Counted from the first letter of the stretch, positions 1 through 7,528 are shown. The stretch is 16,423 nucleotides of DNA from Aliarcobacter sp. (GCA_017996075.1 JAGOHQ010000003.1:1-16423), one strand, 5' to 3'. A program made the numbers and translations. Notes: generated from the sequence alone by a model not told the origin.

Positions 1-684
1 ACTTTAGAAAATATTAAAAATACAAAAAAAGAGCTTTTACTATCTCCTAGATTACAAAAAGCATTTGTTCATAGTAGTGCAAATGTAGTTCCTAGTGAAA
101 AGATAGAGGAGTTTCCAAATAATCTTCATATAGTAAAAAGTAATCTTGATGGTCTTTGGTTTGACATGGAGTTAAATGGAAAAGTTGAACACTTTTATGC
201 ACCAATTTTAGGAAGTTTCAATGCAATAAACTTAGCAGCAGTTGTTTTAGTAGCAACTCATTTAGGAATGAGTGTTTTAGAGATAAATGAAGCTTTAACA
301 ACTTTACCACAAGTAGAACACAGACTTCAAAAAATTGAAGCAAACGGTAAAATTATAATAGATGACTCTTTTAATGGAAATCTTGAAGGAATGTTAGAAG
401 CTATTAATATCTCTTCAAACTATAGTGGAAGAAAAGTGATAATCACTCCAGGACTTGTAGAATCTACAGATAGTGCAAATATTCTTTTAGCAAAAGAGAT
501 AGATAAAGTTTTTGATTTTGTAATAATAACTGGAACTTTAAATGCAAATATTTTAAAAGCAAATATAAATGAAGATAAAGTTTTTGTTTTAAAAGATAAG
601 ACAATGCTTGAAACAACTTTAGCAAGAACTACAAAAAGTGGTGATTTAATATTGTTTGCAAATGATGCACCAAATTTTATATAG
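1..684 (+). CDS. murF: MurF-type UDP-MurNAc-tripeptide--D-Ala-D-Ala ligase, C-terminal part (5' end outside window)
   Basis: The reading frame is open from base 1 to the TAG at 682-684, giving 227 residues of a gene that begins upstream of the window. The visible part covers the end of the central ATPase domain and the C-terminal Mur ligase domain. It shows a QVEHRLQ segment followed by IIDDSFNGNLEGM (encoded near 350-395), the pattern typical of MurF in this phylum. MurF adds D-Ala-D-Ala to the UDP-MurNAc-tripeptide in the cytoplasm, the last soluble step of peptidoglycan precursor synthesis. The P-loop GKT region lies in the missing part and cannot be checked. The ATG at 166 is internal, because coding similarity continues upstream of it without a stop. 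The HIT gene follows after 8 bases, so the two are probably co-transcribed. Another Mur ligase (MurE/MurC) is less likely given the DDSFNGN motif. Confidence 0.85.
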   Translation, partial: TLENIKNTKKELLLSPRLQKAFVHSSANVVPSEKIEEFPNNLHIVKSNLDGLWFDMELNGKVEHFYAPILGSFNAINLAAVVLVATHLGMSVLEINEALTTLPQVEHRLQKIEANGKIIIDDSFNGNLEGMLEAINISSNYSGRKVIITPGLVESTDSANILLAKEIDKVFDFVIITGTLNANILKANINEDKVFVLKDKTMLETTLARTTKSGDLILFANDAPNFI

Positions 685-692
685 GGTAAAAA

Positions 693-1181
693 ATGGAACA
701 TATTTATGCACCTTGGCGATATAATTATGTAAGTGACAAAAAAGTCGAAGGTTGTGTTTTTTGTCATATTAGTGAGAACTTAGAAGATGAAAAATTACAA
801 GTGATATTTAGCGATGAGTATTGTTATGTAGTTATGAATAAGTTTCCATATAGTCCAGGGCATATTATGGTTATACCATATTTTCATACTTGCAATGTTG
901 AAGATTTGGATGAAACTATTTGGCTAAAAATGAGTATTAGAGTACAGCAAGCAGTGAGGCTTTTAAAAGAAGTTATGCCATGTGAAGGTGTAAATATTGG
1001 TATGAATTTAGGAAAAGCAGCGGGTGCTGGAATAGAGCAGCATGTACACTATCATTTAGTTCCAAGATGGATTGGAGATACAAATTTTATTACAACAATA
1101 GCTCAAACAAGAGTTTATCCAGCTTCATTTGAAGAGATTTATAAAAAGTTAAAAGATAATGCAAAAAAGTATTTTTTCTGA
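693..1181 (+). CDS. HIT-family protein (histidine triad nucleotide hydrolase/transferase)
   Basis: This 162-residue cytosolic protein has the histidine triad HVHYH at residues 117-121 inside EQHVHYHLVPRW. The middle histidine of such triads forms the nucleotidyl intermediate. An N-terminal CVFC (C21, C24) with H65 resembles the zinc site of the Ap4A phosphorylase-like branch of HIT proteins. The family cleaves or transfers nucleotides from substrates such as diadenosine polyphosphates or aminoacyl-adenylates; the real substrate cannot be read from sequence. The ATG at 693 has an AGGG (683-686) six bases upstream, overlapping the murF stop, which points to translation coupled to murF. The length fits the family. 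HIT identity is firm; the subfamily is inference. Confidence 0.9.
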   Translation: MEHIYAPWRYNYVSDKKVEGCVFCHISENLEDEKLQVIFSDEYCYVVMNKFPYSPGHIMVIPYFHTCNVEDLDETIWLKMSIRVQQAVRLLKEVMPCEGVNIGMNLGKAAGAGIEQHVHYHLVPRWIGDTNFITTIAQTRVYPASFEEIYKKLKDNAKKYFF

Positions 1182-1215
1182 GATAAATTTTAAGTAATTT
1201 CTTATTTTCTTTTTA

Positions 1216-1221
1216 TATAAT
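1216..1221 (+). promoter_or_regulatory. Sigma-70 -10 box just upstream of the metalloprotease gene
   Basis: A perfect TATAAT sits inside a T-rich stretch. No good -35 hexamer is present 16-18 bases upstream, as is common for sigma-70 promoters in Campylobacterota. With the usual spacing, transcription would start at about 1228, one base before the ATG at 1229, so the transcript would have essentially no leader. Confidence 0.6.
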
Positions 1222-1228
1222 TTTTATT

Positions 1229-1855
1229 ATGGAAATATCAAATAATAACCTTTATTCTTTAAATATAGATTATTTTTCAAAAGCTAAAGCTCAAAAAGAG
1301 ACTAAATCAAATGAGCAAAAAGTTGAACCAGATACTAATGCTGTTGAAAAAAATGAATCTTCAACAAAATCTAAATATGAAGAAAATCAAGAGAAAAAAG
1401 AAAATCCTACAAAACTAACAAGCGATGAAGAAGCAGAAGTTTTTAAACTAAAAGCCATAGATTCAAAAATAAAAGCACATGAAATGGCACATAAAAGTGG
1501 TCCAGCTTCAAGTGGTGGAGCAACATATAGTTATACAAAAGGTCCTGATGGTCTAATGTATGCAACAGCTGGAGAAGTTCCTGTTGAGATAAAAACAGGA
1601 GATACTCCACAAGAGACAATATCAAATATGCATGATGTTATTGCAACGGCATTAGCTCCTTCAGATCCTAGTCCACAGGATTTATCTATTGCTTCTAAGG
1701 CTAGAGTTATTATGATGAAAGCTCAACAAGAGTTTACAAAAGAGATGCAAGAGCAAATAACTAACTCAAATGAATACTCAAAAAATGCAAAAAATGAGTA
1801 TGAAAAAAATAGCAATTTACAATCGCCAGATGAGAGTTCTAATATTAAAGTTTAG
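1229..1855 (+). CDS. SprA-related putative metalloprotease (CJM1_0395-type family)
   Basis: This 208-residue protein carries HEMAH at residues 84-88, matching the zincin HExxH motif. A conserved block runs to about residue 125 (SGPASSGGATYSYTKGPDG, then YATAGEVPVEI). This arrangement is that of the SprA-related family, annotated in Campylobacter relatives as putative metalloprotease CJM1_0395 family. Residues 18-65 are highly charged, low in complexity and probably disordered, and the last 30 residues are Asn/Lys/Glu-rich. I see no signal peptide or membrane segment. The third zinc ligand is not obvious, and activity has not been established as far as I know. There is no Shine-Dalgarno sequence before the ATG; a TATAAT box lies eight bases upstream, which suggests a leaderless message. 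The family call is good; the protease function is inferred from HExxH only. Confidence 0.75.
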   Translation: MEISNNNLYSLNIDYFSKAKAQKETKSNEQKVEPDTNAVEKNESSTKSKYEENQEKKENPTKLTSDEEAEVFKLKAIDSKIKAHEMAHKSGPASSGGATYSYTKGPDGLMYATAGEVPVEIKTGDTPQETISNMHDVIATALAPSDPSPQDLSIASKARVIMMKAQQEFTKEMQEQITNSNEYSKNAKNEYEKNSNLQSPDESSNIKV

Positions 1856-1881
1856 AAATAAGTATGGAAATTGTATTAAAT

Positions 1882-1916
1882 AATAAGATTATTGCTATTC
1901 TTAATAATAACTTATT
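1882..1916 (+). terminator. AT-rich hairpin after the metalloprotease gene
   Basis: AATAAG (1882-1887) and ATTATT (1888-1893) pair with AATAAT (1903-1908) and CTTATT (1911-1916), leaving a nine-base loop and a two-base bulge. The hairpin begins 26 bases past the stop codon and is followed by TTAT. It has only two G-C pairs and a weak T tract, so termination here is plausible but uncertain. Confidence 0.35.
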
Positions 1917-1938
1917 TTATGCCAAAAACCTACTTTTA

Positions 1939-1955
1939 TTCCTTTATTAAAGGAA
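1939..1955 (+). repeat. Near-perfect inverted repeat TTCCTTTA-T-TAAAGGAA
   Basis: Eight-base arms (1939-1946 and 1948-1955) flank a single central T. As RNA it would fold with a three-base loop and seven pairs; as DNA it is a 17-bp palindrome of the size many dimeric regulators bind. It lies about 75-90 bp upstream of the expected S10 operon start site. It could be the terminator of the upstream unit, but no T run follows directly. Confidence 0.5.
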
Positions 1956-1975
1956 ATAAATTTATTAATTTATTT
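1954..1975 (+). repeat. AT-only inverted repeat upstream of the S10 promoter
   Basis: AAATAAAT (1954-1961) and ATTTATTT (1968-1975) are perfect reverse complements separated by TTATTA. The repeat ends 18 bp before the -35 box. It may be a regulator or nucleoid-protein site, a distal UP-like element, or chance in very AT-rich DNA. Confidence 0.45.
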
Positions 1976-1993
1976 TCAAAAGCCCCATAATTA

Positions 1994-2022
1994 TTGACAT
2001 TTAACGCTATTTGAGTTATAAT
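1994..2022 (+). promoter_or_regulatory. Consensus sigma-70 promoter of the S10-spc operon
   Basis: TTGACA (1994-1999) and TATAAT (2017-2022) are both perfect and separated by the optimal 17 bases. The predicted start site is near 2029. The discriminator CCGCGTCC (2023-2030) is strikingly GC-rich for this genome, a property linked in other bacteria to ppGpp/DksA control of stable RNA and ribosomal protein promoters. The promoter leads straight into rpsJ, which fits the need for very strong, growth-rate-dependent transcription of the operon. Confidence 0.88.
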
Positions 2023-2028
2023 CCGCGT

Positions 2029-2066
2029 CCACTTAATGTGGTTAGAGCCATTTTTTGGTGTCTAAC
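2029..2066 (+). promoter_or_regulatory. Structured 5' leader of the S10 operon (two adjacent hairpins)
   Basis: The leader of about 62 bases can form hairpin 1, CCAC (2029-2032) with GTGG (2038-2041). Hairpin 2 pairs GTTAGAGCCA (2041-2050) with TGGT (2056-2059) and TCTAAC (2061-2066), around a five-T loop and one bulged G; it makes ten pairs. The ribosome binding site AAAGGA (2076-2081) lies ten bases after hairpin 2. In other bacteria S10 operon leaders are bound by L4 or otherwise used for feedback; this structure is a candidate for such control, which is inference. The loop T run rules out a standard terminator, since the T run does not follow the stem. Confidence 0.6.
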
Positions 2067-2090
2067 GAGTTCTTTAAAGGAAAAAAATAT

Positions 2091-2405
2091 ATGGAAAAAA
2101 TCAGATTAAAGCTAAAAGCTTATGATCATAGAGTTTTAGACAGAAGTGTTGCTTCAATAGTTGAAGCTGTTAAAAGAACTGGTGCTGATTTAAGAGGTCC
2201 TATTCCTCTTCCTACAAAAATCAGAAGATATACAGTTATCAAAGGTCCTCACGTAAACAAAGATTCAAGAGAGCAATTTGAGATTAGAGTTCATTCAAGA
2301 ATTATTGACATTATTTCAGCAACAGCTGATACAGTTGATTCATTAATGAAACTAGACTTAGCTCCAGAGGTTGATGTTGAAGTAAGATCAATGGGTCAAG
2401 AATAA
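2091..2405 (+). CDS. rpsJ: 30S ribosomal protein S10
   Basis: This 104-residue protein starts [19 protein letters not shown] and contains [20 protein letters not shown], characteristic of S10 of the 30S head; it has the usual length. S10 (NusE) also takes part in transcription antitermination complexes. The ATG at 2091 is preferred over a TTG 36 bases upstream (2055) because AAAGGA at 2076-2081 is correctly spaced for the ATG, and because the longer form would add 12 residues encoded by the leader hairpin that S10 does not have. It is the first gene of the operon, directly behind the promoter and leader. Confidence 0.98.
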   Translation: MEKIRLKLKAYDHRVLDRSVASIVEAVKRTGADLRGPIPLPTKIRRYTVIKGPHVNKDSREQFEIRVHSRIIDIISATADTVDSLMKLDLAPEVDVEVRSMGQE

Positions 2406-2424
2406 GTAGAAAGGGTAATACAAG

Positions 2425-3000
2425 ATGGAATTTATAGTTCAAAAAATCGGTATGAGTAGAACAGTATCTGTTCCTAGTACAGCGGTTACACTTTTAAAAG
2501 TTATTGATACAAAAGTATGTCAAGTAACTGATGGTGTAGCACTAGTTTCTTATAGCAGTGGTAAAAAATTTAACAAAGCTATTGAGGGACAACAAAAAAA
2601 ATATAACCTATCTAAAGAGTTTAACAGATTTGCAACAATTACTGTAGCAAATAGTGAAGCTGGAGATTTAGATGTTGCTGGTTTAGGTGAAGCAAAAATC
2701 GTTAAAACAACTTTTAGAACAAAAGGTAGAGGTTTTACTGGTGTTGTAAAAAGATGGAATTTTGCTGGTGGAAGAGGTTCTCACGGACATAGAATGGGTA
2801 GAAGAACAGGTTCAATTGGTAACTGTGAGTTCCCAGGAAGAGTTCAACCAGGTAAAAAAATGCCAGGGCAATACGGAAATACAAATGTATCTGTAAAAAA
2901 TGAAGTTTTATCATTTGATGCAGAAGCTGGAGTTTTAGTTCTTAAAGGTTCAGTATCTGGTCCAAATGGTTCATTAGGAAAAGTAAAGGTTGCTAAATGA
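2425..3000 (+). CDS. rplC: 50S ribosomal protein L3
   Basis: This 191-residue protein has the L3 core [10 protein letters not shown] (104-113), [14 protein letters not shown] (119-132) and [16 protein letters not shown]. The last of these is the loop that reaches toward the peptidyl transferase centre and holds the glutamine (Q149) methylated in some bacteria. L3 is an early assembly protein of the 50S subunit. An AGAAAGGG sequence in the 19-base gap after rpsJ serves as ribosome binding site. The TGA stop overlaps the rplD start as ATGA, so translation of the two is likely coupled. Confidence 0.98.
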   Translation: MEFIVQKIGMSRTVSVPSTAVTLLKVIDTKVCQVTDGVALVSYSSGKKFNKAIEGQQKKYNLSKEFNRFATITVANSEAGDLDVAGLGEAKIVKTTFRTKGRGFTGVVKRWNFAGGRGSHGHRMGRRTGSIGNCEFPGRVQPGKKMPGQYGNTNVSVKNEVLSFDAEAGVLVLKGSVSGPNGSLGKVKVAK

Positions 3001-3608
3001 GTAAAGCAATAGTATTAAATACAAAATTTGAAAATAGTGGTGAAGTAGTTTTACCTGCTAATTATGAAGAGATAAATAAACACAATTTATACTTATATGT
3101 AAAATCGTATTTATCATCTTTAAGATCTAATACAGCAGCAGCAAAAACTAGAGCACAAGTAAGTGGTGGTGGTAAAAAACCTAAAGCACAAAAAGGTAGT
3201 GGAGCTGCAAGATGGGGATCTAAAAGATCACCTTTATTTGTTGGCGGTGGAGTTACTTTTGGTCCTACAAAAAGAAACTACGAGCAAAAAGTAAATAAAA
3301 AGCAAAAAGCTTTAGCACTTAAATATGCTTTAAATGCACAAGCTAATAATGGTTCACTTTTTGCTGTTGATTCAATTAAATTAGAATCAGGTAAAACTAA
3401 AGATGCGGTTGCAGTTTTAAGTAAAATAAACAAAAGAGATACATTAATTGTAGTTGATACAATTGATGAAAAAACTTATTTAGCGTTTAGAAATATTAAA
3501 AACTGTTATATGATTGAAAAGCAAGAAGTAAATGCATACTTAATTGCTGTATATCACTCTGTACTAATTGAAAAATCAGTACTAGAAGCATTAACAAAAG
3601 AGGCTTAA
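2997..3608 (+). CDS. rplD: 50S ribosomal protein L4
   Basis: This 203-residue protein has the extended basic loop [20 protein letters not shown] (52-71) followed by [19 protein letters not shown], which lines the peptide exit tunnel in L4. The length is normal. In E. coli L4 represses the S10 operon by binding its leader; whether it does so here is untested, but the leader upstream of rpsJ can fold. The ATG overlaps the rplC stop by four bases, and rplW begins one base after the TAA. Confidence 0.97.
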   Translation: MSKAIVLNTKFENSGEVVLPANYEEINKHNLYLYVKSYLSSLRSNTAAAKTRAQVSGGGKKPKAQKGSGAARWGSKRSPLFVGGGVTFGPTKRNYEQKVNKKQKALALKYALNAQANNGSLFAVDSIKLESGKTKDAVAVLSKINKRDTLIVVDTIDEKTYLAFRNIKNCYMIEKQEVNAYLIAVYHSVLIEKSVLEALTKEA

Positions 3609-3609
3609 G

Positions 3610-3891
3610 ATGGCAGATATAACAGATATTAAATCAATTTTATATACAGAAAAAACAATCGAGCTTCAAGAAAATGGTGTAATCGTTGTTCAAACTAGTC
3701 CTAGAATGACTAAAACGGGTTTAAAAGAGGTTTTCAAAGAGTATTTTGGAGTTGTTCCAACAAAAATTAACTCTTTAAGACAAGAAGGAAAAGTTAAAAG
3801 ATTTAAAGGGAAACTTGGAAAAAGAGTTGACTTCAAAAAATTCTATGTAACATTACCAGAAGGCGCAGCAATTGCGAACCTTTCAGCATAA
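3610..3891 (+). CDS. rplW: 50S ribosomal protein L23
   Basis: This 93-residue protein matches L23: an N-terminal helix with [16 protein letters not shown], then [23 protein letters not shown] and [23 protein letters not shown]23 sits at the tunnel exit and is the docking site for trigger factor and SRP, which suits its place in an operon that also carries secY. It starts one base after rplD, with AAAGAGG at the end of rplD as ribosome binding site. Confidence 0.96.
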   Translation: MADITDIKSILYTEKTIELQENGVIVVQTSPRMTKTGLKEVFKEYFGVVPTKINSLRQEGKVKRFKGKLGKRVDFKKFYVTLPEGAAIANLSA

Positions 3892-3901
3892 GGAGTAAGA
3901 A

Positions 3902-4729
3902 ATGGCAATTAAAAAATTTAGACCTATAACTCCTGCTAGAAGATTTATGTCAGTTATTGATAGTTCTGATATTACTTCAAAACCAACAGTTAAATCTTTA
4001 CTTGTAAGAGTAAAAGCAAATGCTGGTAGAAATAATAACGGAAGAATTACTTCAAGACACAAAGAAGCAGGTGCAAAAAAACTATACAGAATTATTGATT
4101 TCAAAAGAGATAAGTTTGATGTTGTTGGTACTGTTGCAACTATTGAGTATGACCCATATAGAAATTGTAGAATTAGCTTAATTTCTTATGCTGATGGAGA
4201 CAAAAGATATATTATTCAACCTGCTGGATTAAAAGTAGGAGATAAAGTTCAAGCTGCTGCTTCAGGACTTGATATTTTACCAGGAAATGCAATGAGATTG
4301 GTAAATATTCCTATTGGAACAATGGTTCATAATATTGAGTTAAAACCAGGAAAAGGTGCACAATTTGCTAGATCAGCTGGTGGATATGCACAAATTATGG
4401 GAAGAGAAGATAAATATGTTATCTTAAGATTACCATCTGGTGAAATGAGAAAAATCCTTAATGTTTGTATGGCTACTATTGGTGTAGTTGGAAACGGGGA
4501 TTATATAAATATGGTAATTGGTAAAGCTGGTAGAACAAGACACTTAGGAATTAGACCTCAAACAAGAGGATCTGCGATGAACCCTATTGATCACCCACAC
4601 GGTGGAGGAGAAGGTAAAACGAATTCTGGAAGACATCCTGTTACTCCATGGGGTATGCCAACTAAAGGTTATAAAACTAGAAAGAAAAAAGCTAGTGATA
4701 AACTAATCATTTCAAGAAAAAAGAAGTAA
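3902..4729 (+). CDS. rplB: 50S ribosomal protein L2
   Basis: This 275-residue protein has the RNA-binding and SH3-like domains and the L2 signature [20 protein letters not shown] (227-246), with H231 and H233 in the segment close to the peptidyl transferase centre. The C terminus is very basic ([11 protein letters not shown]). L2 is needed for subunit association and peptide bond formation. The start has a strong AAGGAG (3890s) in the ten-base gap after rplW. Length and motifs are ordinary. Confidence 0.98.
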   Translation: MAIKKFRPITPARRFMSVIDSSDITSKPTVKSLLVRVKANAGRNNNGRITSRHKEAGAKKLYRIIDFKRDKFDVVGTVATIEYDPYRNCRISLISYADGDKRYIIQPAGLKVGDKVQAAASGLDILPGNAMRLVNIPIGTMVHNIELKPGKGAQFARSAGGYAQIMGREDKYVILRLPSGEMRKILNVCMATIGVVGNGDYINMVIGKAGRTRHLGIRPQTRGSAMNPIDHPHGGGEGKTNSGRHPVTPWGMPTKGYKTRKKKASDKLIISRKKK

Positions 4730-4738
4730 GGGTTTAAG

Positions 4739-5014
4739 ATGGCAAGATCAATAAAAAAAGGACCTTTCGTAGATGCACACTTATTAAAAAAAGTTGTAGC
4801 TGCTAATAGTTCAAAAGATAAAAAACCAATTAAAACATGGTCAAGAAGATCTACAATTCTTCCAGATATGATTGGAATAACATTTAATGTACATAATGGT
4901 AGAAACTTTGTTCCTGTAAATGTTACAGAGAACCATGTTGGATATAAATTAGGTGAGTTTGCACCAACTAGAACATTTAAGGGCCACAAAGGTTCTGTTC
5001 AAAGAAAGGCGTAA
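4739..5014 (+). CDS. rpsS: 30S ribosomal protein S19
   Basis: This 91-residue protein starts [19 protein letters not shown] and has [18 protein letters not shown] and HNGRNFVPV, followed by GHKLGEF-type residues read here as [17 protein letters not shown]. It is the S19 head protein that contacts S13 and the A-site tRNA. AAGGG in the nine-base gap after rplB provides the ribosome binding site. rplV follows after two bases. Confidence 0.97.
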   Translation: MARSIKKGPFVDAHLLKKVVAANSSKDKKPIKTWSRRSTILPDMIGITFNVHNGRNFVPVNVTENHVGYKLGEFAPTRTFKGHKGSVQRKA

Positions 5015-5016
5015 TA

Positions 5017-5349
5017 ATGGCAAGAGCGATATTAAAATTTATTAGAGTTTCTCCTATTAAAGCAAGATTAATTGCTAGAGAAGTTCAAGGAATGAATGCA
5101 GAGTATGCAATTGCATCTTTACAATTTACTCCAAACAAAGCTGCTGGAATTATATCTAAAGTAATAGCTTCTGCTGTTGCAAACTCAGGGTTGGATTCAG
5201 CTGATGCAGTAATTACAAGTGCTAGAGTAGATAAAGGACCAGTTCTTAAAAGATTTACTCCAAGAGCAAGAGGTTCAGCTTCACCAAAGCATAAACCAAC
5301 TGCACATATTATGATTGAAGTAGCTGCATCTACAAAAGGAGACAAGTAA
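5017..5349 (+). CDS. rplV: 50S ribosomal protein L22
   Basis: This 110-residue protein contains [17 protein letters not shown], then [15 protein letters not shown], and the tunnel-lining hairpin with [21 protein letters not shown] before the HIMIEVA end, as expected for L22. It lines the exit tunnel with L4, and changes in this hairpin cause macrolide resistance in other bacteria. The TAA stop shares its last base with the rpsC ATG (TAATG), a sign of coupled translation. Confidence 0.97.
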   Translation: MARAILKFIRVSPIKARLIAREVQGMNAEYAIASLQFTPNKAAGIISKVIASAVANSGLDSADAVITSARVDKGPVLKRFTPRARGSASPKHKPTAHIMIEVAASTKGDK

Positions 5350-6053
5350 TGGGTCAAAAAGTTAATCCAATAGGTTTAAGATTAGGTATTAATAGAAATT
5401 GGGAGTCTAGATGGTTTCCAAAATTTGAAACAATGCCTGCAAATGTAGCTGAAGATGACAAAATAAGAAAGTTTGTTAAAAAAGAGTTATATTATGCTGG
5501 AATTGCTCAAACTGTTATTGAAAGAACTGCAAAAAAAGTTAGAGTTACTGTTGTGGCTGCACGTCCAGGAATTATTATTGGTAAAAAAGGTGCAGATGTT
5601 GAAAAACTAAAAGACTCTTTATCTAAACTTGTAGGAAAAGAGATAGCTGTTAATATTAAAGAAGAGAGAAAACCTCAAACTTCTGCACTACTTTCAGCTG
5701 AAAATGTTGCTCAACAATTAGAAAGAAGAGTTGCGTTTAGAAGAGCTATGAAAAGAGTTATGCAAAATGCACTTAAAGGTGGAGCAAAAGGTATTAAAGT
5801 ATCTGTTTCTGGAAGACTTGGTGGAGCTGAAATGGCAAGAACTGAGTGGTATTTAGAAGGAAGAGTTCCTTTACATACTTTAAGAGCTAGAATTGATTAT
5901 GGTTTTGCAGAAGCTCATACAGCTTATGGTTGTATTGGGATTAAAGTTTGGATATTTAAAGGTGAAGTTCTTGCAAAAGGAATTCCAACTGAAAAATCTG
6001 AAACTACTGAGTCTAAACCAAAGAGAAGACCAGCAAAGAAAAGAGGTAAATAA
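5349..6053 (+). CDS. rpsC: 30S ribosomal protein S3
   Basis: This 234-residue protein starts [23 protein letters not shown] and has a KH domain with the GKKG loop at residues 78-81. The C-terminal S3 domain contains [27 protein letters not shown]3 lies at the mRNA entry site and forms part of the ribosomal helicase activity. The last 20 or so residues (from [10 protein letters not shown] on) are a charged tail of the kind that varies between species. AGGAG near 5338 inside rplV provides the ribosome binding site. Confidence 0.98.
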   Translation: MGQKVNPIGLRLGINRNWESRWFPKFETMPANVAEDDKIRKFVKKELYYAGIAQTVIERTAKKVRVTVVAARPGIIIGKKGADVEKLKDSLSKLVGKEIAVNIKEERKPQTSALLSAENVAQQLERRVAFRRAMKRVMQNALKGGAKGIKVSVSGRLGGAEMARTEWYLEGRVPLHTLRARIDYGFAEAHTAYGCIGIKVWIFKGEVLAKGIPTEKSETTESKPKRRPAKKRGK

Positions 6054-6055
6054 TT

Positions 6056-6481
6056 ATGTTAATGCCTAAAAGAACAAAATTTAGAAAAATGATGAAAGGA
6101 AGAAATCGAGGCGAAGCTCATAGAGGTAACTCTTTAGCATACGGAGATTTCGGAATTAAAGCTGTTGAGCATGGACGAGTAGATTCAAGACAAATTGAAG
6201 CTTCTAGGGTTGCCATGACAAGAAAAGTAAAAAGACAAGCGAAAGTTTGGATTATGGTATTCCCTGATAAACCACTAACTGCTAAACCTCTTGAAACAAG
6301 AATGGGTAAAGGTAAAGGAAGTGTTGATAAATGGGTAATGAACATTAAGCCAGGAAGAGTTTGTTTCGAAATGGCTGGAGTAGATGAAGGTTTAGCAAGA
6401 GAAGCATTAGCTTTAGCTATGCATAAACTACCATTTAAAACTAAATTTGTAACAAGAGATAGCGAAAATGAACTATACTGA
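6056..6481 (+). CDS. rplP: 50S ribosomal protein L16
   Basis: This 141-residue protein starts [19 protein letters not shown], the usual L16 beginning, so the first ATG at 6056 is chosen over the one at 6062. It contains [29 protein letters not shown] and [10 protein letters not shown]16 is a late-assembly protein that organises the A-site and is important for tRNA positioning. Its last 14 bases overlap the start of rpmC, the longest overlap within the ribosomal operon. Confidence 0.98.
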   Translation: MLMPKRTKFRKMMKGRNRGEAHRGNSLAYGDFGIKAVEHGRVDSRQIEASRVAMTRKVKRQAKVWIMVFPDKPLTAKPLETRMGKGKGSVDKWVMNIKPGRVCFEMAGVDEGLAREALALAMHKLPFKTKFVTRDSENELY

Positions 6482-6659
6482 AATTAAAGATAAAAGCTTG
6501 AGCGAATTACAAGCGTTATTAAAAGAAAAAAAGGTGCTTCTTTTTGAATTAAAAGCTAAGCTAAAAACTATGCAGCTAACAAATACATCTGAATTAAGAA
6601 TAGCAAAAAAAGATATTGCTAAAATTCAGACTGCTATGACAGCTCTAAATGCTAACTAA
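6468..6659 (+). CDS. rpmC: 50S ribosomal protein L29
   Basis: This 63-residue, largely helical protein ([20 protein letters not shown], then [20 protein letters not shown]) is L29, which sits by the tunnel exit next to L23. It starts at an ATG inside the end of rplP, sharing 14 bases with it; no strong Shine-Dalgarno sequence precedes it, so it probably relies on ribosomes finishing rplP. The start matches the family's usual N terminus, and no later ATG would keep the first helix. Confidence 0.95.
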   Translation: MNYTEIKDKSLSELQALLKEKKVLLFELKAKLKTMQLTNTSELRIAKKDIAKIQTAMTALNAN

Positions 6660-6669
6660 GGATCTAAGT

Positions 6670-6921
6670 ATGACACATAAAAGAGAGATTCAAGGTGTAG
6701 TAGTAAAAAGATCAGGTGACAAAACAGCTTCTGTTTTAGTTACAAGATCAGTTTTACACCCAAAGTATCATAAAACTGTAAAAAGATTTAAAAAATATTT
6801 AGTTCATGATGAAAAAAATGAGTTAAATGTTGGAGATAGTGTTATTGCTGTTGAATGTAGACCACTATCTAAAACTAAATCTTTTAGATTAAAAACGATC
6901 CTTGCAACAGGAGTTAAATAA
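6670..6921 (+). CDS. rpsQ: 30S ribosomal protein S17
   Basis: This 83-residue protein ([20 protein letters not shown], then [20 protein letters not shown] and [12 protein letters not shown]) is S17, an OB-fold protein that binds 16S rRNA early in 30S assembly. The ATG at 6670 is preferred over the in-frame ATG at 6649. AAGGA at 6658-6662 lies seven bases upstream, and the earlier start would overlap rpmC and add seven residues foreign to S17. The TAA overlaps the rplN ATG by one base. Confidence 0.96.
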   Translation: MTHKREIQGVVVKRSGDKTASVLVTRSVLHPKYHKTVKRFKKYLVHDEKNELNVGDSVIAVECRPLSKTKSFRLKTILATGVK

Positions 6922-7289
6922 TGATTCAAAGTTTTACAAGATTAAATGTAGCAGATAACACAGGTGCTAAAGAGATTATGTGTATCAAAGTTTTAGGTGG
7001 TTCTAAAAGAAGATATGCAACTGTTGGTGATGTTATTGTTGCTTCTGTTAAAAAAGCTCTTCCAACTGGAAAAATTAAAAAAGGTCAAGTTGTTAAAGCT
7101 GTAATTGTAAGAACTCATAAAGAAGTTCAAAGAGAAAATGGTTCATTAATCAGATTTGATGACAATGCTGCTGTTATTTTAGATGCTAAAAGAGAGCCAG
7201 TTGGAACAAGAATTTTTGGACCAGTTGCTAGAGAAGTTAGATATTCAGGATTTATGAAAATCGTTTCACTTGCACCGGAGGTACTATAA
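6921..7289 (+). CDS. rplN: 50S ribosomal protein L14
   Basis: This 122-residue protein starts [20 protein letters not shown] and contains [22 protein letters not shown] and [13 protein letters not shown], all standard for L14. L14 lies at the subunit interface and is the binding site of the silencing factor RsfS in other bacteria. AGGAG at 6909-6913 precedes the ATG, which shares one base with the rpsQ stop. It is the first gene of the spc-type section, but no separate promoter is visible in front of it. Confidence 0.98.
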   Translation: MIQSFTRLNVADNTGAKEIMCIKVLGGSKRRYATVGDVIVASVKKALPTGKIKKGQVVKAVIVRTHKEVQRENGSLIRFDDNAAVILDAKREPVGTRIFGPVAREVRYSGFMKIVSLAPEVL

Positions 7290-7525
7290 TGGCTATTAAA
7301 TTAAAAATTAAAAAAGGTGATACAGTTAGAATCATCGCTGGTGATGACAAAGGAAAAACTGGAGAAGTTTTACAAGTATTACCAAAAGTAAACAAAGTAA
7401 TCGTAAAAGATTGTAAAGTTGCTAAAAAAACTGTTAAGCCTGATCAAGAAAAAAATCCAGATGGTGGATTTATAAACAAAGAGATGCCAATTGATATTTC
7501 AAATGTGGCAAAAGTGGAAGGGTAA
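7289..7525 (+). CDS. rplX: 50S ribosomal protein L24
   Basis: This 78-residue protein has a KOW motif at residues 8-34 (KKGDTVRIIAGDDKGKTGEV), then KVNKVIVKDCKVAKKTVKP and a glycine-containing acidic turn with NPDGGFINKEMPID. It is L24, an assembly initiator of the 50S subunit. It is shorter than E. coli L24 (about 104 residues) but similar to the short forms of this phylum. GGAGG at 7277-7281 lies inside the end of rplN, and the start shares one base with the rplN stop. Confidence 0.96.
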   Translation: MAIKLKIKKGDTVRIIAGDDKGKTGEVLQVLPKVNKVIVKDCKVAKKTVKPDQEKNPDGGFINKEMPIDISNVAKVEG

Positions 7526-7528
7526 AAG

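Noticed and set aside
420..767. Open frame of 115 codons on the - strand across the murF end and HIT start
   Set aside because: It is antisense to two clearly real genes and its product resembles nothing I recognise.
2041..2066. Leader hairpin as an intrinsic terminator
   Set aside because: The T run is in the loop instead of after the stem, and the operon downstream must be highly expressed.
2055..2090. In-frame TTG at 2055 that would lengthen S10 by 12 residues
   Set aside because: The codons lie in the leader hairpin and ribosome binding site, and S10 proteins normally begin MEKIR-like, as from 2091.
6649..6669. In-frame ATG at 6649 for S17
   Set aside because: AAGGA at 6658-6662 fits the ATG at 6670, and the extra residues MLTKDLS are not part of S17.
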